Origin: Brachypodius melanocephalos
Taxonomy: Eukaryota; Chordata; Aves; Passeriformes; Pycnonotidae
Length of the DNA: 64,000 nt
Assembly (NCBI GenBank): GCA_013398615.1
Contig: VZSR01001685.1
Location: forward strand, 2,679,858 to 2,743,857
Direction: 5' to 3'
Shown in pieces: positions 24,726 through 37,161 of the stretch (position 1 is its first letter; every line of letters starts with the position of its first letter). The notes beneath the pieces were generated by a model. That model worked only from the letters and a program-made list of their open reading frames with translations. It ran no database searches and was not told where the DNA came from. The position numbers and the translations under genes are program-made.

Positions 24726-25823
24726 AGAATACTTTGTGCAAATCCTATACTACAACCCAGGACAGTTGTGAACACAGCAATATTTCAACACCAATAACTA
24801 AACTTCATTTGGTTTTAATCACATTTTTGGGTATATTCTGAACCTTCAAAGTTCTTTCCATTTTATACAGAGAGACTTAATTTTCTTTGCTCTTCTGTGT
24901 TTAAACCAGATCATAACACCTTGGCAGAGGGGATTTTTATTGCGCATATAAAAATAATGGGTGTTTGTGTATGGAATGGTGGGTAGATTAACTTCAAGGG
25001 ATGGTTCTTGGGATATCAAAATCTTGCATCTGTTCTCTCTTGTTCTGTGACTTCGACCTGTTTCCTTAGCAAAAATGTGTTTTAAAGCAGTAAAGCACAG
25101 AGGCAAATATAGGTGTACAAAAATACAGGAGTCATATTGTTATAGGCAATACTAGGATTTTATGACAGACCTGGTGTGTTATGAAAGGTTTTTTCTGTTA
25201 CTTCAGAAGTTTGATTCAGTATTTCTACATTACTGTCACAGGTCTCTCATCAGTTTGTTATCAATGAGGAAAAACCACGTTTCTCTACTTCTCTCAGAGG
25301 ACATCTGTTTTTGAAAGGGTGCAGGGGTTTTTTTTCTTGCTACAGACATCACTTCTGCAGGCTGATATGCACATGGGGATTGAAGTTAGACACCTCTTTC
25401 TGTCTTCCCACAGATCTCTTACAGAATTATCTAAATAACAGTCCTGCTTCTTGTATGACCTCTAAGAAAAAGTACTCAGAACTCCTAAGAGTCTACAACA
25501 GTATAAATTTCAAAGGAGTAATAATTATAAGGGAGGGTTGAAAGCGTCATCACTTTAATTCCAGCTCTTATTGAATTCCAAGTTTTTTACTTGAAAGTAT
25601 GATGGAGCATATATCTTGGCAGAATGCTTTGAATCCTTCGAGAATGAACATTGCTAAAATAATTAATCAGTCTGAAACAACTTTGAATTTAGAACTTGAA
25701 AGTAAAATATAAGTTCAAAGTACTTTTTAATTTTTTTTTGTCAAAGCAGCAATTAGATTTCCAGAAAAGCGAGAAAATGAAGAATGATTATAACATTTTA
25801 GATGTCATAACTAAATCTGACAT

Positions 25824-25861
25824 AAAAATAAATAAATAAACAAATAGATAAATAAATAAAT
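25824..25861 (+). repeat. (AAAT)n microsatellite, imperfect
   Basis: About nine AAAT units interrupted by CAAA and TAGA variants. Confidence 0.9.
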
Positions 25862-26136
25862 GCCTTCGGAAAGAGTGGCGCAATTTCCAGGAAGCTGAGC
25901 ATATAGTCACAGAGCTGAAAGCCTGTTATGGTCATGCAGAATCTTCTGAAATGAAGTGCCTTATGTAGCTTCTAAAATAATGATATAAAAGCCTCTTTTC
26001 CTCTCCTGTGTTCAAAGATTTTAGTTCATCATTTTCTCAGTGCAGTAGGCTGCATTCTACTCCATGACATACAAAGATTTTTGCTAGGTTCAGACTAGGA
26101 GAAAATGAACTCATTTGCCATATGTAGAAAAAGTTC

Positions 26137-26300
26137 TAAAAAAATGAAGACAGTGAGAAAGAAAGAGGAGGTAAAGAGGGGTGAGAGCATGAGGAGGCAG
26201 TCTGCTGAAAGAAAAATACAAAAAATGCAAAGTGAAGAAAAGATAAATACCTAGACAAGGAATTATGATAAAAGGGAAAAAGAAGAAAGAAGAAGATTTT
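26137..26300 (+). repeat. Purine-rich tract
   Basis: Predominantly A and G on the plus strand with scattered pyrimidines, including GAAAGAAAGAGGAGG and GAAGAAAGAAGAAG. Confidence 0.7.
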
Positions 26301-27962
26301 AATGGAAGTTTTAATGAAAGAAACTCAAATCATATTCTCTTTTAATGTCTTTTATTACTGCTGGCTTTACTCTGAATGAGTAGGGACTAAGCAATTATTT
26401 TGATCTAAATACTTAATGTGCTGTCTTTACCTGTGAAAAATAAACATGCTTGCAAAAATATTGAATTGCCATCGGCAAAAAAGAAAAGAAAAGAAAAAGT
26501 AGTTTCTCATAAAACCTAAGAAATTACATTAACTTTAGTATTTAAGGAAATCCTTGAAGCAGACTCTGAATTCAGTGCTGTAGCAGCACTGCTCTGGGTG
26601 TTTTTGCCCATTTCTCTGGTTTCAAAAACCTTATTGTTCCATGAAGATTTTGTTGGATAAGGCTGAAGATTTATATACATTTTTTTTTCGTACACATTTT
26701 CTGGAATTTATAATCCTGCCCCAGCTTTAGAGCCAAATTTTAAAGCCCAGTCTTGTAGCTGCTGAGATTGCTCGCTTTGGTGTCTGTGGGACAACATTCC
26801 ACTCCCTTCCAGGTATATTCAATCCTTCTTAGGGCACAACACAGACACAGATTTTACACTATTGTTTAGTGCCACAACCACACATAAACTAAACAAAACA
26901 AAACAACAACAACAAAAAAGAAGAAAATATGTTAGAGAATTTTGGAACTAAGTGACAATTCATTATCCAAGCTTAAAAGGAATTGGAGTTGGCTTTTTAT
27001 TTCACTGTTGCAACATTTTTGACACTTGGCCAAAAGGCAGGTCACAAACATGAAGGCAACTCATCAAGCAGATAATCATGTTATAGAAGACCACAACATC
27101 TCTTCAGGCAGAATTTTGCTTCCTCATGACCATTCTGTAAAGCCAGTTAATACTTTGATTTTACCAAGTTCTTCCAATTTAAAGTTAAAATATAATTAAA
27201 AAAAAAGAGATTAAACATTATTAGGTCACTGCAGATATCAAGGACTATCATATCCTGAAAAGAAACAACCAACAGCAGCTAAGAAAATCAGGAATTGCTG
27301 GATTAAGTGTTTGGAAATCATATTTGTAGGGCTTTGTACATACCAGCACACACAGTAACATTATCTATTTTTAATTCTGTTTTAATGGGGGATGTAATAG
27401 AAAACTCACCAGTGCTTAAAGCAACATTTTTTCTGTTGTTTTCTACTAGCTAAGCTTGACTGATGGTGAAAAATGATGTGGAAATGGACTGGACTAGAAA
27501 GATATATGTGCTACTCAAAATAAACTTAAGTTAAGAGTTATAATGACTGAGGGAGAGCAGCCGCAGGCTGAAAGGATTAAACAAACTGAAATCTCAATCT
27601 CCAAAAGTGATTATTTCAGCAGAAAACAATGCAATTCTTGTTTACTGTTGAGGAAACATGAATTTATAGTGGTGATAGACATTAAAATCCCTTAAGGAGA
27701 TCACTATGAAGTAAACCCCACATTTTAATTGCAAAGGAATGCAAACAGCTTACCTTGAAAAACTGCTGACATGAACCTAGTCAAATTTCATTGGAGATGA
27801 GATGTACTTTCAGAAAAGAATTTATTACTATTTTGAGGTGGCAATATGCTAAATATTGATGTTAAAAAGCCAATGTATTTTCAGAAAACAAGACAAGAGG
27901 ATCAATTTTATCAATTTTCTAATTCAGTAGTAAACCCTACATCATGGTTGGAAACACTGATT

Positions 27963-27974
27963 ACTAGCGCTAGT
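27963..27974. repeat. 12-bp perfect palindrome
   Basis: ACTAGCGCTAGT is its own reverse complement. The 12-mer ATTACTAGCGCT covering its left side recurs at 29436-29447. Confidence 0.85.
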
Positions 27975-29040
27975 TAATTTTCATCCCTTCATGACCTAAA
28001 ATGTTTAATTACATAGTAATAGAAAGAATTAAATGTACTCGTCACCAATCTATTTACCTGATATTGCACTGATATTTAATAAATTCTTTATAGCAATCTC
28101 CAGCCTTCACTCTGATATGTGTGGATATAGGATGAAATATTTATGTAAGAATTGAAAACTCATTTATCTCTAAGAGAGTTCACTTATCAAGATGTGGAAG
28201 CAAATACACTTTACATCATGCTACCTACATATCAATACCCCTGTTCCTGGTAGCTGAGAGATCTGGATTCCAACTATTGTTTTGACACAGTTCTACTATC
28301 ATCCTAGGCAATCACCGGGGTCCAGATTTTCAAAATCAACCTTTAATAATTGGGTTCCTCATCACAAATTTCTGAAGCAGGGAACAAGAAAGTTTGGACT
28401 ATGAATATTAACATCTTTACTCAATAAGTGCCAATTATTGATTAAATTAAAAAACTTCTTTAATAAAGGATGCTCAAAGGTAAAGGCATGCCAAATGATG
28501 AGAAGCTAAGACAAGGGAATATCACTTTAGCAGTTTTAGACACAAATGGAGAGAAAAAATATCAGCCTAATGGTGAGAGAGGAACAAGGATTTAATTCAT
28601 TTCCCAACCCATTGAACACAAAGGAGTTACAAAAGGTGTGTTTGAAATTATCCAACTTCAGATGTCTACATTATATATAGATAGTTGAGTCTATACTACT
28701 TATCCAAGCCTTTTTCATACACAGCAAGAAGAAAGAGACATCTTCCAGAGATGTTTTTTGACCCAGATCAGGCAATCTGATTAGGATGGGTTGACTGAAA
28801 CCCTATAGGTGCTACTTTCCTTCTGTGACTACAAAAGCAGGTGAGGTGTCTAGTCCAGACTTGGACATTCACCTTTTATCTTTTAGATTTACAAAGTCAG
28901 ATGAGATCAAGTGTCCTGACATGGATTAACCCCGAATTTTGGTCTCCTATAAGGTCGTCCACCAGGGCATAATTTGCAACACATTTCTTTTAAGAGCATT
29001 ACAAAATTAACAAATCTCGTAAATTGCAAAAAAAGAGCTA

Positions 29041-29271
29041 GGACAAGAAAAGGAAGTGGAAAGGGAAAAAATAAAGGAGAAACAAATGGAGAAGTATAAA
29101 GAACAAACAAAGAAACAAATAGATCAAAGAAAGACAAAATAAAAAAAAGGAGAAAAGGAAAGAAAAAGGAAAAAGGAAAATGATGACATGGAAAAAAGAA
29201 AAAACAAAGTGAAGAGGAAAAAGGAAGGTAAAAAAGATGAAAGAGAAGAAAGCAAAGGTGGAAACAGAACA
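29041..29271 (+). repeat. Long polypurine tract
   Basis: About 230 bases almost entirely A and G on the plus strand, built from AAAGGA, GAAAAAG and similar units without a fixed period. The complementary strand gives two overlapping phenylalanine/leucine/serine-rich frames (28907-29278 and 29038-29274); these are low-complexity artefacts, not membrane proteins. Confidence 0.85.
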
Positions 29272-30199
29272 CAAACAATCTAAACTCTACTTAGTGGAAC
29301 AATAAAGAGGAAGAAGAGTTTGTATGCATTTAATGATTCTAAATTACACAGTTGGCACAAAGACACTATTGTTAATAGGCACTTTGGAAATGACAGTGAT
29401 AATATGCTAGATTAGGCAATGACCATTTTCTGATCATTACTAGCGCTCTGTTTAAAGTAATTATTACAAGTGACCTTAATTCCAGTGAGGATTTGGTTTA
29501 CTGAAATTGAGCTTTCAGCATCAATGGCTAAACTGTCTCATATAGCTGTTATATTTATATATTTATTTGTTCAGAAAGAGAAAAAAAGAAAAGTGTCAGA
29601 TAAATCTTTATCTGATGTAAATTACCACAGCTTACACGTCCCCTAAGTTGATTTACACAGACTGGTCAATGTGCACTGCAGTTCACCAAAAGCCAATATC
29701 CTCTTTATTTACAAATTGGAAAATACACATGCTTGCTGCAGGGAAGAGTAAAGCATGCCTTTGATTCTTCCTTGAAAAAACAAAAAGAAAAAAAAACCAA
29801 CACATCCTTTCAAACGTAAGGGTACTGAGTCATATCGCAATGTCATTTGCAAAAGAACCCCGAGGCTGTGGCAGGCCAGCTTATCTTACTGTTGCCAGGT
29901 TTATTACTAGCAGAGTTTTGAATGCTTAACACTTTTTGAAGGATTTTGGAATGTCAGACTCTGACTGACAGCTTTACTTGGTGACTTCCTTGCTAGTGAC
30001 TATATGACAGTTTGACAGGTATCCTTAGGGTTCATTTAATTACTTTATGCAAGTCTCCTTACTGAATAACATTAATGACCATTTTACATTGTATGCACAG
30101 CAGCAGCAAACTTAAGCTGCCACATTGCATTCTATCCTAACTCCCTCATTTACTAGCTCTGGGCATTTTTGTAATTCTCTCCTCCCTCCTCCTTTAACC

Positions 30200-30220
30200 A
30201 AAAAAAAAAAAAAAAAAAAA
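30200..30220 (+). repeat. A21 homopolymer
   Basis: Uninterrupted run of 21 A. No target duplication or retrogene body was recognised upstream. Confidence 0.9.
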
Positions 30221-31499
30221 CATATTCACACAAAAAGGTAACATATTGAAGATGAATGTTTGCATGGTTTATTATGAAATAAAAATATCACAAAATATTT
30301 TAAAAATAAGAAAATATATATACAGATATAAAAGAGTTATTCTGGAAACAGGCTTTTAAAGGAAAATAAAAGCACCAAAGCAAACACAAGGAGAGAAAGT
30401 AAGAAAAGTTTTAAATTCTGAATAAAACCTTTATATAATATCATGACTAATAATACCATTGTTGTTGTTACTATTTTCTTTTTTAATAAGATCTATTCTC
30501 CAACAGCTTAAAAGTATACACCTATCCACAGAGATATTTTAATCCGGACAAACACTGACTTTTTTTTCATTTTGGCACGTATGGTTCCTTTCTTAATAGG
30601 GACAGTCTTGCAGCAGCTGCCATTGATGTGGAATGGCAGATGTGATCTATAGAGTTGTTAAGTAGCTAACCTGCTCTTGAAATGCTCATTAACAGTTCTG
30701 AGGCTCGGGGTATGGAAACCTTACATCCGTTCTGACTGGATAACACAGTGAAATTATCTTTTCCTGTGACTCACATATCTTCAGTCTGCAAATTCCTTGC
30801 CATTTTTATTACAGCACTTGAGAAAGAAAGGCAGACTGTAGTTTAACGACTCAGAGACTTAAACACTACACCACAGATCTGTCTAAGCTATCACCTACCC
30901 TGATGAGAGAGGGAGATTAAATTAGTTAGTATTTTTATATATCTTTGACCATTCTGAAAAAAAAAAAGTCATTAAAACATTCAACAAAGCAAAATTTGAA
31001 AGCAAAAATATTCCTACCTCATATGTTACGAACATTACTCATAGAAAAAGTAGCTTTTGAAACTGATATCTGCAGAATATCAAACATACAGAAAGGTTAA
31101 CTCTGGCTTACCTAACAACAACCTCCTGCTTCTCTTAGCTTAAGAACAAAGTACTTAATCACAATTGGAGTTTCATCAATGAAACTCTTTAATAGAAAAA
31201 GAGGTATATTTTTCTGGCCAAGGAAAGGACTGACTCTTTTTCCCCTGTCATGAATGTGATTTAGTTCCTATATACTGGTCCTCAGAATTTCTATTTCTGT
31301 GATCTACTCAGGGGGTCTGGATCCTGTGTTGAAAGTCATGGAATGAATCACTATTCAGGAAATGTCAGATGTGCACAGAGCAATGCGTTAGCACAGCTGT
31401 TGGAACTTCCCACAAGAAACTGAGGGAAAAAAAAAAAAGGGTAATTTGCAGTTTTGGTAGCTAGGCATTGACTAGGAGAGTTTGATATTAACTTGGGCT

Positions 31500-31966
31500 T
31501 CATCAAACACTTCCTACGTAGCCCCAGTGTAATTGCGAAAGGCAAAGTGTTGTTTCATGAACTGCACATTTGGTTTTTTCTAGAGAACAGTTTAATATAC
31601 ATACTTTAAAAAATATAATTAAGTGTTGAGTAATTATAACTATGAATGAAACAGATGAAAATGCTCGGCATTTATACGACTGGGGCAACGATCAAGAAAA
31701 ACAGCAAATTATTTAATGGAGACACTTATGGCTCTTTCACTTGATGTTGAAAAAGCAGCTCTATGATAAGTCAAGAGTCATATCATAATAATAAAGCAAT
31801 TAATGAATCTAAAGTTTGCAGGTGTCAAGATCAGTCTTTTACCACCTTGACCTCTGCCTGTACTTATTTAAGCAGCACAGAGGGCATATATCTTATTCTA
31901 CTATAGTTCAGATCCCTTCTCTCTGCTCAAAGAAGCTTAATATTTTTTATAGAAAAATGGACTTAG
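31500..31966. other. Non-coding DNA, CpG-containing, unassigned
   Basis: Repeat-free. Several CpG dinucleotides survive (TACGTA near 31516, TGCGAA near 31537, CTCGGC near 31666, TACGAC near 31677, AACGAT near 31689), unusual for this AT-rich region. A splice-donor-like ACAG/GTAAGG lies at 31976-31985. Confidence 0.4.
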
Positions 31967-32335
31967 CTGCATCTTACAGGTAAGGCTTTGAGTGGGAAGC
32001 CAGTGATAATGGTTCTCGATAAAAATTTGACGGATAGTCTCTGTGATGAGACATCATTAGAATGTGGACAAAGTGCAGCAATGATGATTCATTCCATCCT
32101 CCATCAGGAAAAATTACCACCAGCTATCATTGTGTGGAATGGCACTATTTTATCAAAAATAGATATAAGGATTTGGGATGAAGAAAAATATTCTTATGTC
32201 ACCATTCCTGAAAAGACCTTCTACCCTCTGTTCCATGCCTTGTCGTTTTTCATGGAGAAAATAAATCAATTGTGTGAAAATAATAGATTATGCAGACTAT
32301 TAATTATTATTATCATACTTTCAGGGCTTCACTGA
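31967..32335 (+). CDS. Unrecognised open frame, probably not a gene
   Basis: The longest open frame in the window that is not low-complexity runs stop to stop from 31967 to 32335. The first ATG is at 32009, giving about 108 codons. The translation has a fairly balanced composition (MVLDKNLTDSLCDETSLECG at the start, IIVWNGTILSKIDIRIW in the middle) and ends in an isoleucine-rich stretch (LLIIIIILSGLH). I recognise no domain, signal peptide or family. No polyadenylation or promoter context was seen, and no neighbouring exon. It could be a chance frame, a conserved non-coding region, or a decayed coding exon. I favour chance. Confidence 0.12.
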   Translation: MHLTGKALSGKPVIMVLDKNLTDSLCDETSLECGQSAAMMIHSILHQEKLPPAIIVWNGTILSKIDIRIWDEEKYSYVTIPEKTFYPLFHALSFFMEKINQLCENNRLCRLLIIIIILSGLH

Positions 32336-33106
32336 CAACTCTCATCTTGTGATTATGTTGTGTGCAGGTAAAAACATCTGCTGAATTAATGACAAATCTG
32401 TCAGTACCTTTATCCTCTGCTCTGTTTGAAATGATTAAACTCATCGAGTGTTTGCTTAATCTATTTTTCTTTTTCATATACCATGCTCACTGCCTGGGGC
32501 AAACCCATCTAATAATATTCAATTGAATAAAACCATAACTCATGACCCAATAAATTATTAAAAAAACCCTGCATTGCATCAGATTCATCATTCATCTTAC
32601 CACAGTGGCAGAAAGCCTACAGAATTCCTTAACAATTCTTGCTGTGATAAATAGTTCTATTAAATTTATGAATTCAGTGGTATATATTAACACATATTTT
32701 GTTACTGAATTATCTGTCATACCTTTTTGTTTATTTCATGCATCAACATGTTGCATTAATAATTTCATTTGTCTGCAAAACTCACATCAGGTATCATCAT
32801 GTTTTATTGTTTTTTATTTTTTAACTTAACCCTGAGACCTCTTCAAAAATGTGATAAGAATGCTGTTTTGCATTGCTTTTGCTCATCTTTTCAGTCTTAA
32901 TTTCTTAAGAATTATTAACCTCTATGTCCATATCAAGTGATTAATTACAAAAAAAAATTACAACTTTCTTGACACACAATAGAAAGAATAAATAATGACT
33001 AATTAAGTAACTGCCATAAGGCTGAAATATAACATAGATTAGAAGATGTCAGCCTAGAAGTGTGTGGAGTGAATGCGAATTTTTTCTGCCCCATATTCTT
33101 TTGATT
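32336..33106. other. AT-rich non-coding DNA
   Basis: No recognised element. It is rich in TAAT and ATTA motifs around 32560-32790. Confidence 0.5.
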
Positions 33107-33300
33107 TCATGAAATCATAAAATCATAGAACTGTTTAGGTTAGAAAGCACCTTAAAGATCATGCAGTTATCTTTCTGTCATGGGTAGGGGTGTCACCCAC
33201 TGGATCGTTCAAACTGGCCTTGAGCATTTCCAGTGATGGGGCAGCCAGCTTCTCTGGGCAACCTGTGCTAATGTTTTACCACCCTCCGAGTGAAATCATC
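33107..33300 (-). mobile_element. CR1 LINE 3' end
   Basis: On the minus strand the element ends in the CR1 tail, seen on the plus strand as AAATCATAAAATCATAGAAC at 33114-33133. Further in are TTTAGGTTAGAAAGCACCTTAAAGATCAT and AGCTTCTCTGGGCAACCTGTG (near 33248), the CR1 3' UTR in order. It is 5'-truncated near 33300 with no coding sequence left. Confidence 0.9.
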
Positions 33301-36300
33301 CATCATTACAAGTGATACTGCCTGTCACAGAGAATTCTTAGAGAAAATACTTTTATAGCATATTGAAAAGTAAGAAATTTGGCATTTTTAAATAATTTCA
33401 GACTTTGTGTTCCTGAATTTGCAATAGCAATCTTGTTTCTCTCTAGGGCGAAAAAACCCCCACATACATCCCTTGCTATTCTCCTTTGCAAGATGAAGCA
33501 ACTTCTCTTTGGAGGCAGCCATTCTTCCATGGGGAGGGATATGAGAGACATCATTAATCTCATAACCTTTTATTTGATGTAGGCTGAGGGATGAAAGTAG
33601 TTTGTACTGTTAAATTGCATCCTACAGCTCTTTAGCAGAAGAACCTTCAAAAATCCCTTTGGATGGACTCCATGTTCATCAGAATAATGGTGGAAATACT
33701 ATTCAGCATATACAGTTATTATCTTCCTACTTGCTTTTGCATTTATTTCTTCCTGCAACATACTTTCACAGCATGATGAAAAGGTATAACCCAGAAGTAT
33801 TATTTGATGATTACATGTTTCAGTCAAAGACAGATATTTTCTGAAGATAATATTAGTCTCTAAGTAATCTCCCCTGCCTGTATACCACGTTTTGACTTGG
33901 TCACAAAGCCCCAAAGATTCTCTTTTAAAACTATCTTACATGAACAGTAAAGATGTGTTTTAGAAAAGTTTTAAATCAAGGCACTTAAATACTCATAAAA
34001 CCTTGTCATTTATTAGAGGGCAAAGAAATCAAAACTGATTTGGGGTAATGCACTTTGACCATTCATATTATTGACAATGTAAAACCACTTTGTTTTGGTT
34101 TAAAACTAGCTAAAATGAGTGAATGCATTGGTTTTTAAGGCCTAACAGGGTGTGGCTAGGAAAGGAAAGTTATTAAGTATTTTTTCAAGGAGAACTTTAA
34201 TGACAAAGCCACACTTGGTAATGGAAGGACCACATATGAATTAAGCTCTTTGAGATGCCTGTATTTGAATGCTCACTCCAGTCCCCAAAAGATAATTGCA
34301 AATCCTCATAAAAGCTGGATCTCCCAGGCTTTGAGAGGCAGAGAGCAGTCAGTTTGGGCCCAGGAGCAGTCTTTTCTACTCTAGTACAAGGTGAGAGGAA
34401 CCAGTTACTTCTGCTCAGTTTCAGCCCTCACTGTGTTTAATCTACAGCTTCTTTTAATCTACATAGCTGTAAAGACTTCCCACTGGTGCTCCACATCCTC
34501 CCAGAGGAAATACTTCTTGTTTGCCTGTGGTCAGGAAGGTTCAGTGTCTGCAGCAGCAGCACCATGGGGACATTCAAAATGCACAGTTAATGTATAATGG
34601 CTCATTTAAGACAGATGGCTTTTTTTTTTCTGGGGGTGTGGGCAGATAAAAGAAACATGAGAAATAATTGTGTGTTCATGACTTTGTGTTCTCTGAACCC
34701 AATTACCTCCTCAAAAAGCAACTTTTACCTGCAGTTGCACCACAGCAGGAGTAGCAAATTATAGGAGCAGTACAGAGGAGCTCTGATAAAAAGTCTTTCA
34801 TGTTTGTCCCTCTGCCTTGCCTTTTCTACCTCCTTCCCCTGCCTCTCCCCTTCCCCCCAAGATTGCTTACATTTTTCCTTATAAGCCATCAGTTAATTAC
34901 TATCTCCCTGTCTGGTCCAGAAGGGTCCCTCACCCTCAATTCCAGAACAGTGCATAAGAGAATGATACAGATAGTAAATGGATTGTTTTGTTCCAGAAAA
35001 CTTTAATATAATTAAGATACTCAGCAGTAGGTATGCTGGCACTCAGATGGCCTCTGCTCTACGAGAAGGCTCTAGCTCTGCCATATAAGCCCTAGTATGA
35101 ATATTTGCCATTACCTCCAACCAGAAGGACATCACCAGAAGAAAGAGTCATGCTTGTACCTCCAGGGATGATTCTGCCTGCAAGAGAGCTTTGAGTTCGG
35201 ACTAGATCACAGCCAAGTGATCAGTGAAGAAACTGAAAAGCTGTTCCCAAGGAAATCTTCTCTGCTCAAATTCCAGATGCAAACAATATGGATTAACCAG
35301 TTTATTTATCCCTGCCACAGTGACTGCAACACCCTGATGTCTTGCTGAGGTAGAAGGGTGGCTGAATGAGCCTGTTGTTAAGCACGTTTTGTTTAATCAT
35401 GCTTCACCTTTCTTTTGCCACTTCGAGATGAGCACTGCCATGCTGTCCTGTCATTCAGCTTCCCTTCAGCTTGCACGGAAGACAGAGCAGTCTTACTCAG
35501 AGGTTTGTTTATGCAGCTCCTAGCAGCACAGCTGTTCTTGCTTGGGGGGAGTTTCTCAGTGCAACTGCTATAGAAATTGCAGAAGATAGGGAGTCTGTAA
35601 TATCCTCTTCATCCCTAGAGTGACAGCTTAAACAAAAGTTGATTCTGTAAGCAGGCAGAGTCAGAGAAAGGCCAATAGGTCCCAATTTCAACACCAGCCC
35701 ACATGCTGCCCAATCAAACGCAGCTACACCATTTGGGCTTTAAAAAGGGGAAAAAAATGCCTTCCACCCACAGTTTTCTAGTGTTAACAAGCAGGTATAT
35801 TTTGGGGACATACATCAACAACATGCAAATCGTGATGAGGTAAATATACGCAGTCCCTTTGGGTTCAGAAATTTTACCTCAATTTTGTTTACTCTGTAAT
35901 TTGTAGGAAAAAAATATACATGCAGATTGAAAAAATTAAGCAGCCTTTTTTTGAAACATAATATGATCCAAATATGCCATTGTATGGACAAGAAGGAATA
36001 ACTCCATTCAGGCCAGATTTTAAGCTGGTAGAAATTGGCAGAAATCCCTGAACTTCAACATTCATTGATACTTAGACAGTTTTACACCCCAGGACTTGGT
36101 TTCAGCATACCAAAAAACAATAAATAAATTTTGCTTAGCTGAGCTCTTGCTTCATCAAAATATTTTATTGTATGCAGCCAGTTTTATCTACTTCATAGAG
36201 AAACAACTAGAATTCTACAATCTCTTTGTTTTCAACGTTCTAAAGTCCAAGTAAATCTCTCCATCTCAAGACTGGATTCTTCTGAAGGTGTAATTCCACC

Positions 36301-36555
36301 ATGAGGTGTGGGGTGGGAAACACGCTTTAAAATAGGAAGGCTTTAAGGTCTCTGTATCTGTACCTGACTGTATTGTAATTTTCAGTTAGGAACTTTATAC
36401 TAAACTTTATCAATGTACAAAAGTATGGGAAATAAACCCCCTAAATAATCAAGAAAAAATGTAGGCCTGGTTTATTTTCTGAAGTGTACTATGGTGTGCT
36501 TTCTTTTGGAACACTCTGCCACTACTAACGATATCAAAATTATTTTAGTCACGTA

Positions 36556-36597
36556 ATAATCTAAACTTATATATGTTTATATATGTGTTTAGATTAT
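36556..36597. repeat. Compact hairpin, 11-bp perfect stem plus AT extension
   Basis: ATAATCTAAAC (36556-36566) pairs perfectly with GTTTAGATTAT (36587-36597). The 20-base interior continues pairing through six more A-T pairs, one mismatch and two G-T wobbles. The loop is only about two bases. Confidence 0.8.
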
Positions 36598-37087
36598 CAT
36601 AACCCTCTATCAAAGCTACTTTAATGCTATGTTATGTACACAGAAGAAACAACTGCTTTTATAAAGACAAGATACAAGCTGGCATTATATACATTTCAAA
36701 CTAATACAATACTGGGGCCACAATTGTCATCTTGGGTTTAACTTTGGGAAGAATCAACAAATATATTCCTGCCTTTCAGGGAACTGACCTGTAACCCTGT
36801 GAACCAATTGCTCTGATATATTCACCATAACACTGTCCCTTACAAACTTGCTAGATCCATTCAAAGCTATCAACTAACCAGACTTCAACCAAAGCAAAGC
36901 AAAAGAGGGAGGTGTGGGCAGAGAATTTAAGGTTTTAGTGGCTTAAGATCTTAAGCACTTGGGAAAAGGGAACAGCATCTAAATTACCTCTTCCATCTGT
37001 GTCCCAAGACTACAAAATATTAGAAATCTGAATTACAAGCTGCAAATGTCACATCAGACATTTAAGGGAGTAACAGATGAATAGAAA

Positions 37088-37161
37088 GAAAAAAAAAAAA
37101 AAAACAGAAAACAAAAAAACTACCAACCAAAACAAAACCCAAAAGAAAACAAAACCCAATG
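37088..37161 (+). repeat. A-rich / A-C low-complexity tract
   Basis: A run of about 17 A followed by AAAACAAAACCC-type units. No retroposed gene was recognised upstream, so it is not called a poly-A tail. Confidence 0.8.

Larger units (their letters stand above)
24726..31499. other. AT-rich non-coding DNA without recognised mobile elements
   Basis: Only simple sequence is recognised: (AAAT)n at 25824-25861, purine tracts at 26137-26300 and 29041-29271, and A21 at 30200-30220. The stretch 29820-30180 and that around 30580-30890 are of mixed composition and free of simple repeats. They could be conserved elements, but there is no way to tell from one sequence. Confidence 0.5.

Noticed and set aside
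24481..24775. Two minus-strand frames crossing the N gap
   Set aside because: They are open only because N codons are not stops.
28907..29278. 123-codon minus-strand frame rich in phenylalanine, leucine and serine
   Set aside because: It is the complement of a polypurine tract; composition is explained by strand bias, not by a membrane protein.
37088..37161. A-rich tract as poly-A tail of a retroposed gene
   Set aside because: No recognisable transcript body upstream and no target duplication seen; A/C units suggest simple sequence.
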